This document shows positions 1-6,720 of a stretch of 11,981 nucleotides of DNA, in pieces. Made by a program: the position numbers and the translations under genes. The stretch is from the NCBI GenBank assembly GCA_016929775.1, contig JAFGIE010000127.1:1-11981 (forward strand). Direction: 5' to 3'. Under the pieces are notes generated by a model. It ran no database searches. It was not told the DNA's origin and was given only the letters and a program-made list of their open reading frames with translations. This DNA comes from Anaerolineae bacterium (GTDB lineage Bacteria > Chloroflexota > Anaerolineae > JAFGEY01). Every line of letters starts with the position of its first letter. Position 1 is the first letter of the stretch.

Positions 1-129
1 CGGACCGAGCTGCACGATCTGGCAGCGTCAAACGCACCCCAGGCGGCGGCGATGCAGGCCCTGTACGCCGAGTGGGCGGAGCGGTGTGGGGTGCTGCCCT
101 GGGAGCAGGTGCGCGCCATGCGGCCCTAG
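1..129 (+). CDS. C-terminal end of an arylsulfatase-like protein (partial)
   Basis: Only the last 42 codons are in the window, ending at TAG 127-129; the 5' part lies to the left. The tail begins RTELHDLAA and continues into an alanine-rich helix, then WAERCGVLPW. That order (a 'TELHDLA' turn, a helix with Tyr/Trp, then 'WAERxGVxPW') is the usual C-terminus of bacterial arylsulfatase A-like sulfohydrolases, which remove sulfate esters from glycans or aryl substrates. The catalytic Cys/Ser-formylglycine region is outside the window, so activity cannot be judged. The gene is followed at once by a strong hairpin at 156-185. Identification rests on the tail motif alone. Confidence 0.65.
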   Translation, partial: RTELHDLAASNAPQAAAMQALYAEWAERCGVLPWEQVRAMRP

Positions 130-155
130 TGCGCCCGGCACAGCGGGGACACGAG

Positions 156-192
156 AGCGCCCTCCCGCAGATCGGGGAGGGCGCTTTGCTGT
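156..192 (+). terminator. Intrinsic terminator-like hairpin after the arylsulfatase gene
   Basis: A perfect 11-bp inverted repeat, AGCGCCCTCCC (156-166) and GGGAGGGCGCT (175-185), encloses an 8-nt loop and is followed by a T-rich TTGCTGTTG. It starts 27 nt after the TAG at 127-129, as expected for a rho-independent terminator on the plus strand. The T tract is interrupted, so efficiency is uncertain. Confidence 0.75.
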
Positions 193-268
193 TGTGTGCC
201 CTTGCGGGCTGCGACGCCGGTCTCGGTCCGCAGGCATCGGTCGGCCCGCGCCGGCGCGCGTTGGGCGG

Positions 269-508
269 CTAGTGCCGCCCACAAGAGCCGCAGGAGTGCG
301 ATCCGCACCCTTGGCAGCTCCCGCCGCCGGAGACGGCGTGCGTGCTCCCGTCGCTGCCCCTGCTGAACGAGGCGCAGCGCGAGAGGCCACGGCTGGTGTC
401 GGTGCCGCCGCACTCGGGGCAGGCGATCGCGTCGTCGGCCCTGCTCATGGGCCGCATCTTTTCGAACACGCGGTGACAGCTTGCGCAGTGATACTCATAG
501 ATCGGCAT
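269..508 (-). CDS. FmdB-family zinc-ribbon regulatory protein
   Basis: A 79-residue protein starting MPIYEYHC, the typical opening of FmdB/CxxC_CXXC_SSSS putative regulatory proteins. Four cysteines in two CxxC knuckles (Cys8/Cys11 and Cys30/Cys33) should bind one zinc. A 'FSRGSDGS' stretch follows, then a Cys/Gly/His-rich tail with four more cysteines (65, 68, 73, 76). The ATG at 506-508 is chosen because the family begins there and AGAGGA lies just upstream. A TTGACC-17-TAGAAT promoter (568-596) precedes it. FmdB proteins were named from the formamidase/methanol-utilisation context, and their biochemical role is not settled. The gene lies directly downstream of the rhodanese on the same strand, but with its own promoter. 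Confidence 0.88.
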   Translation of the reverse strand: MPIYEYHCASCHRVFEKMRPMSRADDAIACPECGGTDTSRGLSRCASFSRGSDGSTHAVSGGGSCQGCGSHSCGSCGRH

Positions 509-567
509 GTGATGGGTCCTCTGTCGTCGTATCCCCGCTACCGGGGCGCATCTCATCGCACGCTCCC

Positions 568-596
568 ATTCTACACCGCTTAGCCCGCCGGGTCAA
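568..596 (-). promoter_or_regulatory. Promoter of the FmdB-family gene
   Basis: On the minus strand, -35 TTGACC (596-591) and -10 TAGAAT (573-568) are separated by exactly 17 nt. The start is predicted near 561, giving a leader of about 50 nt that contains a small CCCCG/CGGGG hairpin (533-546). The -35 box overlaps the distal TGA (593-595) that would end the read-through rhodanese frame. Confidence 0.7.
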
Positions 597-1102
597 GAGG
601 GCGATCGGGATTCGACCGGGTTCCCGCCCTCGACCCAGGCAGCCCAACCGCCCAGGAGCGCCGCTACGTCCGTGAATCCCAGTTCGTACAGTCTGAGCGC
701 CGCACGGGCGCTCGTAGCTTCAGCCGGTCAAGCGCAGTAGATGACGAGCTTGACCTCGCGCGGCAGCTGGCTGTAGAGCGTGTCCACCTGCGCGAGCGGC
801 ATGTTCCCCGCCCCTGGGATGTGACCCGCTGCGTACTCGTCCGGGCTGCGCGTGTCGAGTACCACCACGCGCTGCGGCGACGCCAGGAGCGCCGCGAGTT
901 CGTCGGGCGAGATGCGTGGCACGTCGTCGACGGTCGCCGGTATCCCACGCGGGTCCGGCGCGCGCGCCACGGCGGTCTCCGTCGGCGCCGACGGCAGGGA
1001 GGTCGGCGCTGCCGGTTCTGCCGCTGGCGAGGGCGCAGCCTGGCAGCCCACGAGCAGGGCGACGGCGAACAGCGCCAAGAGGGTGTGCTGGATTCGGTTC
1101 AT
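593..1102 (-). CDS. Rhodanese-like lipoprotein, candidate selenoprotein (in-frame TGA at the catalytic position)
   Basis: Read through one TGA (728-730), the frame gives 169 residues. Residues 1-20 are a lipoprotein signal peptide ending LLVGC (lipidated Cys20). A Pro/Ala/Thr-rich linker follows to about residue 58, then a rhodanese domain: ISPDELAALL, VVVLDTRSPDEYAAGHIPGA (Asp83, His94) and KLVIYCA. Residue 125 is TGA, followed in the same frame by PAEATSARAALRLYELGF and LLGGWAAWVEGG, the classic second half of a rhodanese. Related proteins usually read YCACPxEATSARxA, so the TGA replaces the loop cysteine that accepts sulfur. Without read-through the product stops at 728, lacking the catalytic residue and the last strands and helices. 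The ATG at 1100-1102 is preferred to an upstream TTG (1126) because it gives a normal signal peptide. Substrate is unknown; the site would be extracytoplasmic. A nonsense pseudogene or a base-call error is the alternative. Confidence 0.7.
695..713 (-). promoter_or_regulatory. Putative bacterial SECIS stem-loop downstream of the TGA
   Basis: On the minus strand GAGCGCC (713-707) pairs perfectly with GGCGCTC (701-695) around a five-base loop CGUGC. The loop begins 21 nt after the TGA, has G at its second position and contains GU. Published bacterial SECIS criteria ask for a G in the first two loop bases, a stem of at least 4 bp and a loop roughly 16-37 nt after the UGA; all are met. CCGG right after the TGA can also pair with CUGG at 682-679 as a possible lower stem. 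A GC-rich coding region can form such stems by chance. Confidence 0.5.
728..730 (-). other. In-frame TGA, candidate selenocysteine codon (residue 125)
   Basis: The minus-strand codon TGA lies between ...VIYCA and PAEATSARAA. No frame change is needed: 44 sense codons continue to the next TGA at 593-595. In rhodanese active-site loops the catalytic Cys is followed by five residues and then the Ser/Thr-A-R helix start. Counting back from SARAA places the TGA exactly at that Cys. TGC to TGA is one base change, so mutation or sequencing error cannot be excluded from this sequence alone. Confidence 0.6.
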
Positions 1103-1180
1103 GTCGATCGTCTTGCGCAGGGCCAACCCGCCGAGGGCAGGCAGCCGCTCTGCGCCCCCTTTCTGTTTGAGAATGGCAGG

Positions 1181-1209
1181 ATCATACTATAGTTGAGTGT
1201 TTTTGTCAA
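1181..1209 (-). promoter_or_regulatory. Promoter of the rhodanese lipoprotein
   Basis: Minus-strand -35 TTGACA (1209-1204, perfect consensus) and -10 TATGAT (1186-1181) are separated by 17 nt. The start is predicted near 1174, about 70 nt before the ATG at 1102. It is one of the strongest-looking promoters in the window, which argues that the downstream gene is still expressed. Confidence 0.8.
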
Positions 1210-1229
1210 GGAATTCGTCGCATCGTCCG

Positions 1230-1258
1230 TTGATGGACCGCGTGAACCGTGCTATAAT
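1230..1258 (+). promoter_or_regulatory. Promoter of the membrane-anchored hypothetical gene
   Basis: -35 TTGATG (1230-1235), 17-nt spacer, -10 TATAAT (1253-1258, perfect), preceded by TGC, which makes an extended -10. The start is predicted near 1265, leaving a leader of about 70 nt to the ATG at 1337. It is divergent from the rhodanese promoter, with the two -35 boxes about 20 nt apart, so one regulator could act on both. Confidence 0.78.
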
Positions 1259-1336
1259 GGGGCCAGAACGTCGTTGGCACGTCGCGCGGTACGCTCCGCA
1301 CACCTCGTTGCATGGCGCTGGGAGGCGAGCTGGCAC

Positions 1337-2005
1337 ATGGATGTCCTTGGGGGCGCTGCACTGGTCCTGTTCCTCGGTCTTGTTGGCCTGTATGCCTGGT
1401 TTCGGTTGGTGTGCCCGTGGCGTGAGCAGAATGCGCTGCGCGCGCTGGGGGAACGCACGGGCCTGGCGTACGTCGGCCGGCGCGTGATGTGGATGCCGCG
1501 CAGGGGGCGCGTATTTGGCGCCTACCGCGGGCGTGCGTGCGCCGTCGAGTGCCACACAGACCAAGTCGAGACCGAGATGCGTGTTGCGTGCGCGGTCGAC
1601 AACCCGTCGGGGTGCAGCTTTCGCATCCTGGCAGCAGGCGGCGATCTCGCGCGCCCTGGCAGAGCGGGAAATGGCGCAGGGCAGCCGCTGTGGGTCGCCC
1701 AGAGCACCCCACCCGGGTATGCCGAGCGCGCGATCGCGGACGCGGGCCTCGCCGCACAGATCCCGCCCGTGGCAGCCGAGATCGGTGCGCCGGCGTACCA
1801 GCTCTTGCTGATCGGGCACCTGCTCCGCCTCGAATACCATCCGGTCGGGACGTGCGCCCTACCGGTTCCGCAGTTGGCAAGCGGGCTGCACGACGCACTC
1901 GACGCGTTGTGCGCCTGCGCCGATCGGTTGGAGACGATCGCGCCGCTGCGTGGCCTTTCGGGCGAGGCCTATGCCCCTGTCGACGCACGCCAAGCGCTGG
2001 CATAG
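1337..2005 (+). CDS. Membrane-anchored protein of unknown function
   Basis: A 222-residue product that I do not recognise. Residues 2-22 form one hydrophobic segment (VLGGAALVLFLGLVGLYAWF) followed by basic residues, consistent with an N-terminal anchor. The rest is a soluble domain, probably cytoplasmic, with a basic region (GRRVMWMPRRGRVFGAYRGR) followed by alternating strands and a C-terminal helix containing DALDALCACADRLE. The 'G-x-YRGR-x-x-x-VE' passage resembles a strand pair seen in various uncharacterised membrane-anchored proteins, but I cannot name a family. The ATG at 1337 is chosen because the hydrophobic segment starts there and GGGAGG (1320-1325) lies 11 nt upstream. An upstream in-frame GTG would add unlikely sequence overlapping the promoter. 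The gene stands alone, with its own promoter and another promoter right after it. Confidence 0.65.
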   Translation: MDVLGGAALVLFLGLVGLYAWFRLVCPWREQNALRALGERTGLAYVGRRVMWMPRRGRVFGAYRGRACAVECHTDQVETEMRVACAVDNPSGCSFRILAAGGDLARPGRAGNGAGQPLWVAQSTPPGYAERAIADAGLAAQIPPVAAEIGAPAYQLLLIGHLLRLEYHPVGTCALPVPQLASGLHDALDALCACADRLETIAPLRGLSGEAYAPVDARQALA

Positions 2006-2022
2006 CGTCTGGAGGGAGCCGA

Positions 2023-2051
2023 TTGCACGGCGTGAGGGTTTGCGGTACAAT
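2023..2051 (+). promoter_or_regulatory. Promoter of the endonuclease V gene
   Basis: -35 TTGCAC (2023-2028), 17-nt spacer, -10 TACAAT (2046-2051). Transcription should start near 2058. This rules out an in-frame ATG at 2050, inside the -10 box, as translation start and supports the ATG at 2089. Confidence 0.72.
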
Positions 2052-2088
2052 GCAGCAGGGCCAACCCAGTCGGGCGCGCGAGGGGGGC

Positions 2089-2784
2089 ATGCCGGACCCG
2101 CCGTCCGGGGAGGCGGGTGCGGAAGGGGCCTCCCCGCTCCACCGCTGGGACGTGACGCCGCGCGAGGCGGCGCAGATCCAGAGCGCGCTGCGCGGGCGCG
2201 TGCAGAGCTGTCCGCTGTCGCAGCCGCCGCGGACGATCGGCGGGCTGGACGTGCACGGCGACCGGGGTGCGGTTGCGGTGCTCGCTTGGCCCGGGTTGGA
2301 GTGGGTCGGCGGGGCGATCGCCGAGCTGCCGGTCACGTTCCCCTACGTGCCCGGGCTGCTCTCGTTCCGCGAGGCGCCCGTCCTCCTCGCGGCGATCGAT
2401 CGGCTGGGCATGCTGCCCGACGTGCTGCTGTGCGACGGACAGGGCTCCGCACATCCGCGCCGCTTCGGCTTGGCCTGCCACCTGGGCCTCTGGCTGGGGT
2501 GTCCGACCATCGGCTGCGCCAAGACGCGGCTCTGCGGGCGCCATGCCGAGCTCGGGGAAGAGCGCGGGGCGCGCGTTCCCCTGCGCGATGGCGACGATGT
2601 GATCGGCGCTGTGGTCCGTACGCGCACGCGTGTGCGGCCTGTGTATGTCTCGATCGGGCACTTGATCTGCTTGGAGGAGGCGATCGAGCTGACGTTGGGC
2701 TGCGCGCGCCGCTACCGGTTGCCCGAACCGCTGCGCACCGCACACCGCATGGCGCGCAGTGGGCGCTGTCCCGCTCCCGGGTGA
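2089..2784 (+). CDS. nfi: Endonuclease V (deoxyinosine 3' endonuclease)
   Basis: A 231-residue enzyme that nicks DNA at the second phosphodiester bond 3' of deoxyinosine, starting repair of deaminated adenine; it acts in the cytoplasm and needs Mg2+. All family motifs appear in order: LHRWD near the N-terminus, GLDV (Asp54), YVPGLLSFRE (wedge Tyr86, Glu95), DGQGSAHPRRFGLA (Asp116), PTIGCAKTRLCG (Lys145), YVSIGH (His191) and RLPEPLRTAHRMA (His219). Asp54, Glu95 and Asp116 match the metal ligands of the Thermotoga maritima enzyme. The ATG at 2089 is chosen because the promoter excludes earlier starts and LHRWD begins only 16 residues in. A purine-rich AGGGGGG sits unusually close (1 nt) to the ATG. 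Oddities: 'IGCAKT' replaces the usual 'IGVAKS', and the Asp54 loop is short. The gene is monocistronic. Confidence 0.95.
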   Translation: MPDPPSGEAGAEGASPLHRWDVTPREAAQIQSALRGRVQSCPLSQPPRTIGGLDVHGDRGAVAVLAWPGLEWVGGAIAELPVTFPYVPGLLSFREAPVLLAAIDRLGMLPDVLLCDGQGSAHPRRFGLACHLGLWLGCPTIGCAKTRLCGRHAELGEERGARVPLRDGDDVIGAVVRTRTRVRPVYVSIGHLICLEEAIELTLGCARRYRLPEPLRTAHRMARSGRCPAPG

Positions 2785-2793
2785 GCGGGCGCC
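2763..2793 (+). terminator. Hairpin over the nfi stop codon, possible terminator
   Basis: CCCGCTC (2770-2776) pairs with GAGCGGG (2783-2789) around a 6-nt loop, and GGCG/CGCC can extend the stem past a bulge. It overlaps the TGA at 2782-2784. There is no T tract, so it may be only mRNA structure. Confidence 0.35.
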
Positions 2794-2886
2794 GCACCAA
2801 GGAGATGACGACCACCTGGCGGGCGGTCGTGTCCTACGAACCACTGGATCCGCATCGTGCGTACTGAACCGACAGAAGGAGAAGCC

Positions 2887-4176
2887 ATGGAAAAGACACT
2901 GGCCGTCATTCTGGGCGGCGGCGCAGGATCGCGCCTGTACCCACTGACCCGCGAACGGGCCAAGCCCGCCGTCCCCGTAGGCGGCAAGTACCGCCTGATC
3001 GATATCCCGATCAGCAACTGCCTGAACTCGGGCCTGAGCCACATTTTCGTCCTCACGCAGTACCTGTCCGCGTCGCTGAACCGGCACATCTCCTGGACCT
3101 ACGGGTCATTGGGGCCCTTTTCGCGCGGTTGGGTCCAGATCCTGGCTGCCGAACAGGCCCCGGGCGTGACGCCCGCACAGGCGTGGTACCAGGGCACGGC
3201 GGATGCCGTGCGCAAGCAGTTGTGGGAGATCGAGCAGATCGGCGCTGACGACATCCTGATCCTGTCGGGCGACCACCTGTATCGCATGGACTATGGGCCC
3301 TTCCTGGCTCACCACCGGTCGGTCGACGCCGACCTGAGCATCGCCGTGCAGCCCGTGACGGCGGAGCAGGCCCCGCGCCTGGGCATCCTCGGCCTCGACG
3401 AGGAGGGCTTTATCGAACAGTGGGTCGAGAAACCCTCCGATCCGGCGGTCTTGGAAGCGGTCAAGAGCCGCGATGATCCGGATCGACCCTACCTCGCCTC
3501 GATGGGGATCTATATCTTTCGTGGAAACTTGCTCCGGCGGCTGCTCAACCAGATCGCCGAGCCCGACTTTGGCGAGCACATCATCCCGCAGGCGATCTCG
3601 TGCTGCCGGGTCAGCGCGTACGTCTTTGAGGGGTTCTGGGCCGACATCGGCACGATCCGGTCGTTCTACGAGGTCAACCTGCTGCTGACCCATCCCGGGA
3701 TGCCCTTTAGCTTTTACGACGAGGGGTACCCAATCTACACGCACCCACGTTTCCTGCCTCCGTCGCGCGTCGACAACTGCGAGCTGGAGCACGTGCTGGT
3801 CGCGGAGGGGTGCAAGGTGCGGAAAGCCTCGCTCAGCGAGTCTGTCCTCGGCGTACGCAGCGTCGTGGGGACCAACGCCCGCGTCGCCCGCACGATGATG
3901 ATGGGCGCCGACTATTACGACAGCGTAGACCTGGTCGATCCGGGCGGCAAACAGCACGACATCCCGATCGGGATCGGCGAAGGGAGCCAGATCGAGGGCG
4001 CGATCCTCGACAAGAACGTCCGGATCGGCAGGAACGTCACCGTGCGCGCGCACCCGCCTGGCACCGACCTGACCTACCCGCCGGGGTGCGAGCCGGGCGA
4101 AGAGATGTACGTGATCCGCGATGGGATCGTGGTCATCCCCAAGAACAGTGTGATCCCGCCGGGGACGGTGATCTAG
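2887..4176 (+). CDS. glgC: Glucose-1-phosphate adenylyltransferase (ADP-glucose pyrophosphorylase)
   Basis: A 429-residue cytoplasmic enzyme that makes ADP-glucose from ATP and glucose-1-phosphate, the committed step of bacterial glycogen synthesis. The N-terminal nucleotidyltransferase domain has GGGAGSRLYPLTRERAKPAVP (residues 10-30), KYRLIDIPISNC, WYQGTADAVRK (100-110), SGDHLYRMDY (127-136; Asp129 matches the catalytic Asp of E. coli GlgC), EKP (181-183) and SMGIYIF (205-211). GFWADIGTIRSFYEVNL leads into a C-terminal left-handed beta-helix with hexapeptide-like turns ending KNSVIPPGTVI. Length and motifs fit the cyanobacterial/plant type. The ATG at 2887 follows AAGGAG by 5 nt and gives the standard N-terminus. 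No other glycogen gene is in the window. I see no clear promoter in the 102-nt gap before it. Confidence 0.96.
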   Translation: MEKTLAVILGGGAGSRLYPLTRERAKPAVPVGGKYRLIDIPISNCLNSGLSHIFVLTQYLSASLNRHISWTYGSLGPFSRGWVQILAAEQAPGVTPAQAWYQGTADAVRKQLWEIEQIGADDILILSGDHLYRMDYGPFLAHHRSVDADLSIAVQPVTAEQAPRLGILGLDEEGFIEQWVEKPSDPAVLEAVKSRDDPDRPYLASMGIYIFRGNLLRRLLNQIAEPDFGEHIIPQAISCCRVSAYVFEGFWADIGTIRSFYEVNLLLTHPGMPFSFYDEGYPIYTHPRFLPPSRVDNCELEHVLVAEGCKVRKASLSESVLGVRSVVGTNARVARTMMMGADYYDSVDLVDPGGKQHDIPIGIGEGSQIEGAILDKNVRIGRNVTVRAHPPGTDLTYPPGCEPGEEMYVIRDGIVVIPKNSVIPPGTVI

Positions 4177-4184
4177 GCCTCCCT

Positions 4185-4213
4185 TTGCCTTTTGGCGCGT
4201 TGTGCGTTACAAT
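4185..4213 (+). promoter_or_regulatory. Promoter of the family-5 solute-binding lipoprotein gene
   Basis: -35 TTGCCT (4185-4190), 17-nt spacer, -10 TACAAT (4208-4213). It starts just after the glgC stop, so the two genes need not be co-transcribed. The predicted start near 4220 leaves about 50 nt of leader. Confidence 0.65.
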
Positions 4214-4272
4214 CCCCCGCACATCGTGGCGGCGGTCCTCACGACCGCAGCCGTGCGGGAGAAGCGTGCTGG

Positions 4273-6060
4273 ATGACAAAGCGAGGCAACTGGGTCGCTC
4301 CGGGCGCGATCGTTCTGGTGCTGGGTCTGCTCTTGGCCTGTCGCGCCCGCTCGACCGTGGTCGATCGAGGGAGCGCGACGGACGATCTGACCGCCGCCGT
4401 CGGGCAGACGACGATCGTCGCCGTGCGGGAGACGGTGCAGGTCGTGATCACCTCGACGCCCACGCCGCTGCCCCGCGGGGGGTACGTGACCCGTGCGGTC
4501 TATGCCGACGCACAGACGCTGAACCCGGTCCTGGCAGCCGACAGCGGTTCGGTCGCCTTCTGTGCCCTGATGTTCGAGGGCTTGCTGCGCGCCGATCCCT
4601 TTACCGGCGAGTGGCTGCCTAACCTGGCAGAGGGGTGGACGGTCTCTGAGGACGAGCGCACCTACACGTTCGCGCTGCGCCGGAACGTGCTCTGGTCGGA
4701 TGGCACGCCGCTCACGGCGCACGACGCGCAGTTCAGTTATGCCGCCCTGCTGAGCGGCGCGTTGGACACGCCCAACGTCGATCGCGTGTCGAACGTCGAG
4801 CGGGTCGAGGCGCTCGACGAGTACACGCTCGCGGTGACCTTTGTGCAGCCCGGCTGCGACGTCCTCGACGCGCTGCAGATCGGCTGGCTGCCGATGCACG
4901 TCTTTACCGACGACGCCCCGTCCTACGACTGGCGGGAGCTGGCAGAGCACGAGTTCAACAGCCTGCCCACGGTCTTTAGCGGGCCCTTTGTCTTCTCTTC
5001 GTGGGAGCGGGGCGTGCGCTGGGTGCAGGTCCGCAATGACAGCTACTGGCGCGGGGCGCCCTATCTCGACGGCGTGATCACCGAGGTGGTGGATGGGCAG
5101 AGGGACATGGTCGAGCGCCTCTCCGCCGGCGAGCTCGACGTAGGCGAGGCGTTCGATCCGCACCACTTGGCTGCCGTGGAGGCGCAGCCCGCCCTGCGCG
5201 TTTACAGGTTCTTGGCGGACGAGTACGACCTGATCGCGTTTCAGCTCGGCGATCCCGAGCGCCCGCGTGCGCGGCTGACCCCCGAGGGGGCGCTCGACGA
5301 CGGGCACGGCGAGCATCCCATCTTGGGCGAGGTGCGGGTGCGGCGCGCGATCGTCCACGCGCTCGATCGCGAGGCATTGATCGCGGGCGCGCGGCTGGGC
5401 GAGGGGGTGCCGCTGCACGCCAACGTGCTGCCGACCGTCGGCTGGGCGTACCATACCGACCTGGCGCCGCGTGCCCACGACCTCGAGGAGGCGCGGCGGC
5501 TGCTTGACGAGGCGGGATGGCGCGTGGACGCCGAGCGCGGCGTGCGGGCGCGCGATGGGACGCCGCTGCGGTTGCGCCTGCACACGAACAGCGGGAACCA
5601 GGTGCGCGAGGTGATGGCGGCGTTGATCCGCGAGCAGCTCGCGGCGGTGGGGATCCAGGTCGACGTGATCGCCCTCGACTGGAACGCCTTCCGCGAGGTG
5701 CTGTTCGGGCAGCGGTTCGACATGGCGCTCACCAGCTGGGCGAACATGGGCACGGATCCGGACGACGCGGGGTTGTGGACCGCTGATCACGACGTGCCGG
5801 GCAGCGGCGGCAATTTTGTCTCGTACTATGCGCCGGAGGTCGAGGCGCTCTTTGCTGCGGCGGACGAGGTCGTCGACTGCGACCAAGACGCGCGCGCTGC
5901 GATCTACCGCGCGGTCCAGGCGCGGCTGTACGCGGACCAGCCCTACTGCTGGATCGACGTTCCGCGCCGCTTGGTGGCGATCGGGGCGCGGGTCGGGGGC
6001 GTGAACCCGGGCCCGTGGAGCGTGTGGCACGATGTGCACGAGTGGTACATCATCGAGTAG
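4273..6060 (+). CDS. ABC transporter solute-binding lipoprotein, family 5 (DppA/OppA-like)
   Basis: A 595-residue extracytoplasmic lipoprotein that should capture peptides or oligosaccharides for an ABC importer. The signal peptide ends LLLAC (lipidated Cys23) and is followed by a Thr/Val-rich linker to about residue 70. Family-5 landmarks come in order: VYADAQTLNPVLAADSGS, MFEGLL, NLAEGWTVSEDERTYTFALR, WSDGTPLTAHDAQFSY, GPFVFSSWERG, VRVRRAIVHALDREALI, ARRLLDEAGW, IREQLAAVGIQVDV, then GTDPDD and NFVSYYAPEVEALF. It ends GPWSVWHDVHEWYI, closely matching the C-terminus of the binding protein at the right edge. The ATG at 4273 gives a proper signal peptide and follows GGGAG by about 12 nt. No permease gene adjoins on this strand. 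Ligand cannot be told from sequence. Confidence 0.9.
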   Translation: MTKRGNWVAPGAIVLVLGLLLACRARSTVVDRGSATDDLTAAVGQTTIVAVRETVQVVITSTPTPLPRGGYVTRAVYADAQTLNPVLAADSGSVAFCALMFEGLLRADPFTGEWLPNLAEGWTVSEDERTYTFALRRNVLWSDGTPLTAHDAQFSYAALLSGALDTPNVDRVSNVERVEALDEYTLAVTFVQPGCDVLDALQIGWLPMHVFTDDAPSYDWRELAEHEFNSLPTVFSGPFVFSSWERGVRWVQVRNDSYWRGAPYLDGVITEVVDGQRDMVERLSAGELDVGEAFDPHHLAAVEAQPALRVYRFLADEYDLIAFQLGDPERPRARLTPEGALDDGHGEHPILGEVRVRRAIVHALDREALIAGARLGEGVPLHANVLPTVGWAYHTDLAPRAHDLEEARRLLDEAGWRVDAERGVRARDGTPLRLRLHTNSGNQVREVMAALIREQLAAVGIQVDVIALDWNAFREVLFGQRFDMALTSWANMGTDPDDAGLWTADHDVPGSGGNFVSYYAPEVEALFAAADEVVDCDQDARAAIYRAVQARLYADQPYCWIDVPRRLVAIGARVGGVNPGPWSVWHDVHEWYIIE

Positions 6061-6071
6061 GGGAGGAGAAC

Positions 6072-6710
6072 ATGAGCGGAAAGCTGTTGCGGGCGATCGT
6101 GGCGCTGTCGCTGCTGGGTGCGCTGCTGGTGGGCTGTGGCGCGGGCGGGGACGGTGGGGCTGTCGAGGAGACCCCTGCTGAGGGCGGGGCGGGCGGCGCG
6201 GACTTTCCCCCTAAGGACCCGGCGGAGCCCTTTGCCATGGACGAAAAGGGCACAGTCACCTTGACCAACGACCAGGCCTACACGGTCCAGGTCCAGCGCG
6301 CCGACGGGACGCCCTTCTGCTCGCTGTCCTTCAAGCGGAACGGCGTGATCGATCCCGAGGTGGACTTTGCGGTGCAGACGATCCCGTTCGTGCTGCCGGA
6401 GGACATGGCGGGGTCCTACGTGCCCGTCGGCGAGCGCGCCTTCGAGCTGCACGTGGTGGGCGAACAGACCTATGGCTTTGCCCTGCGCCCCGAGCTCAAG
6501 GTCTATTTCACGGAGGACGAGATCGCCGCGGCAAAGGCTGCCGGGGCGGCGCTCGACACGCTGGCGGGTAACCTGCTGGTACTGTACAACGAGCAGCTCT
6601 CGCCCAAGTGGACGCCGCAAACCAGCGTCGCCGTGAACGAAGCGGATCGGGTCGTCACGGTCAGCAACATTGCCGGTTCGGGCGCCTGGATGTTGGTGGC
6701 GAAAAAGTAG
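6072..6710 (+). CDS. Small lipoprotein of unknown function
   Basis: A 212-residue product with a lipoprotein signal ending LLVGC (lipidated Cys22) and a Gly/Ala/Glu-rich linker to about residue 45. A compact domain follows, rich in beta strands (TVTLTNDQAYTVQV, FCSLSFKRNG, TYGFALRPELKVYF), then a helix (EDEIAAAKAAGAALDTLAGN) and final strands ending GAWMLVAKK. I do not recognise a family. It starts 11 nt after the solute-binding gene stop, with a strong GGGAGGAG (6061-6068) before the ATG, so the two are very probably co-transcribed. That suggests an accessory role at the same membrane surface, which is inference only. One Cys (FCSL) lies in the mature domain. Confidence 0.75.
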   Translation: MSGKLLRAIVALSLLGALLVGCGAGGDGGAVEETPAEGGAGGADFPPKDPAEPFAMDEKGTVTLTNDQAYTVQVQRADGTPFCSLSFKRNGVIDPEVDFAVQTIPFVLPEDMAGSYVPVGERAFELHVVGEQTYGFALRPELKVYFTEDEIAAAKAAGAALDTLAGNLLVLYNEQLSPKWTPQTSVAVNEADRVVTVSNIAGSGAWMLVAKK

Positions 6711-6720
6711 CGCTCGTGCT

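Noticed and set aside
664..948. Frameshift explanation for the broken rhodanese gene
   Set aside because: The other frame gives an Arg/Ser-rich sequence with no rhodanese motif. The conserved half continues in the original frame straight after the TGA.
2050..2088. Earlier in-frame ATG (2050) for endonuclease V
   Set aside because: It lies inside the -10 box of the TTGCAC-17-TACAAT promoter, so it would not be in the transcript.
2805..2867. 20-codon open frame upstream of glgC (ATG to TGA), possible leader peptide
   Set aside because: AAGGAG directly abuts the ATG with no spacing, the peptide has no regulatory codon run, and no attenuator structure is clear.
4207..6039. Long minus-strand open frame (about 610 codons)
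   Set aside because: It is the antisense shadow of the family-5 solute-binding gene, with a sequence rich in His, Arg and Pro and no domain.
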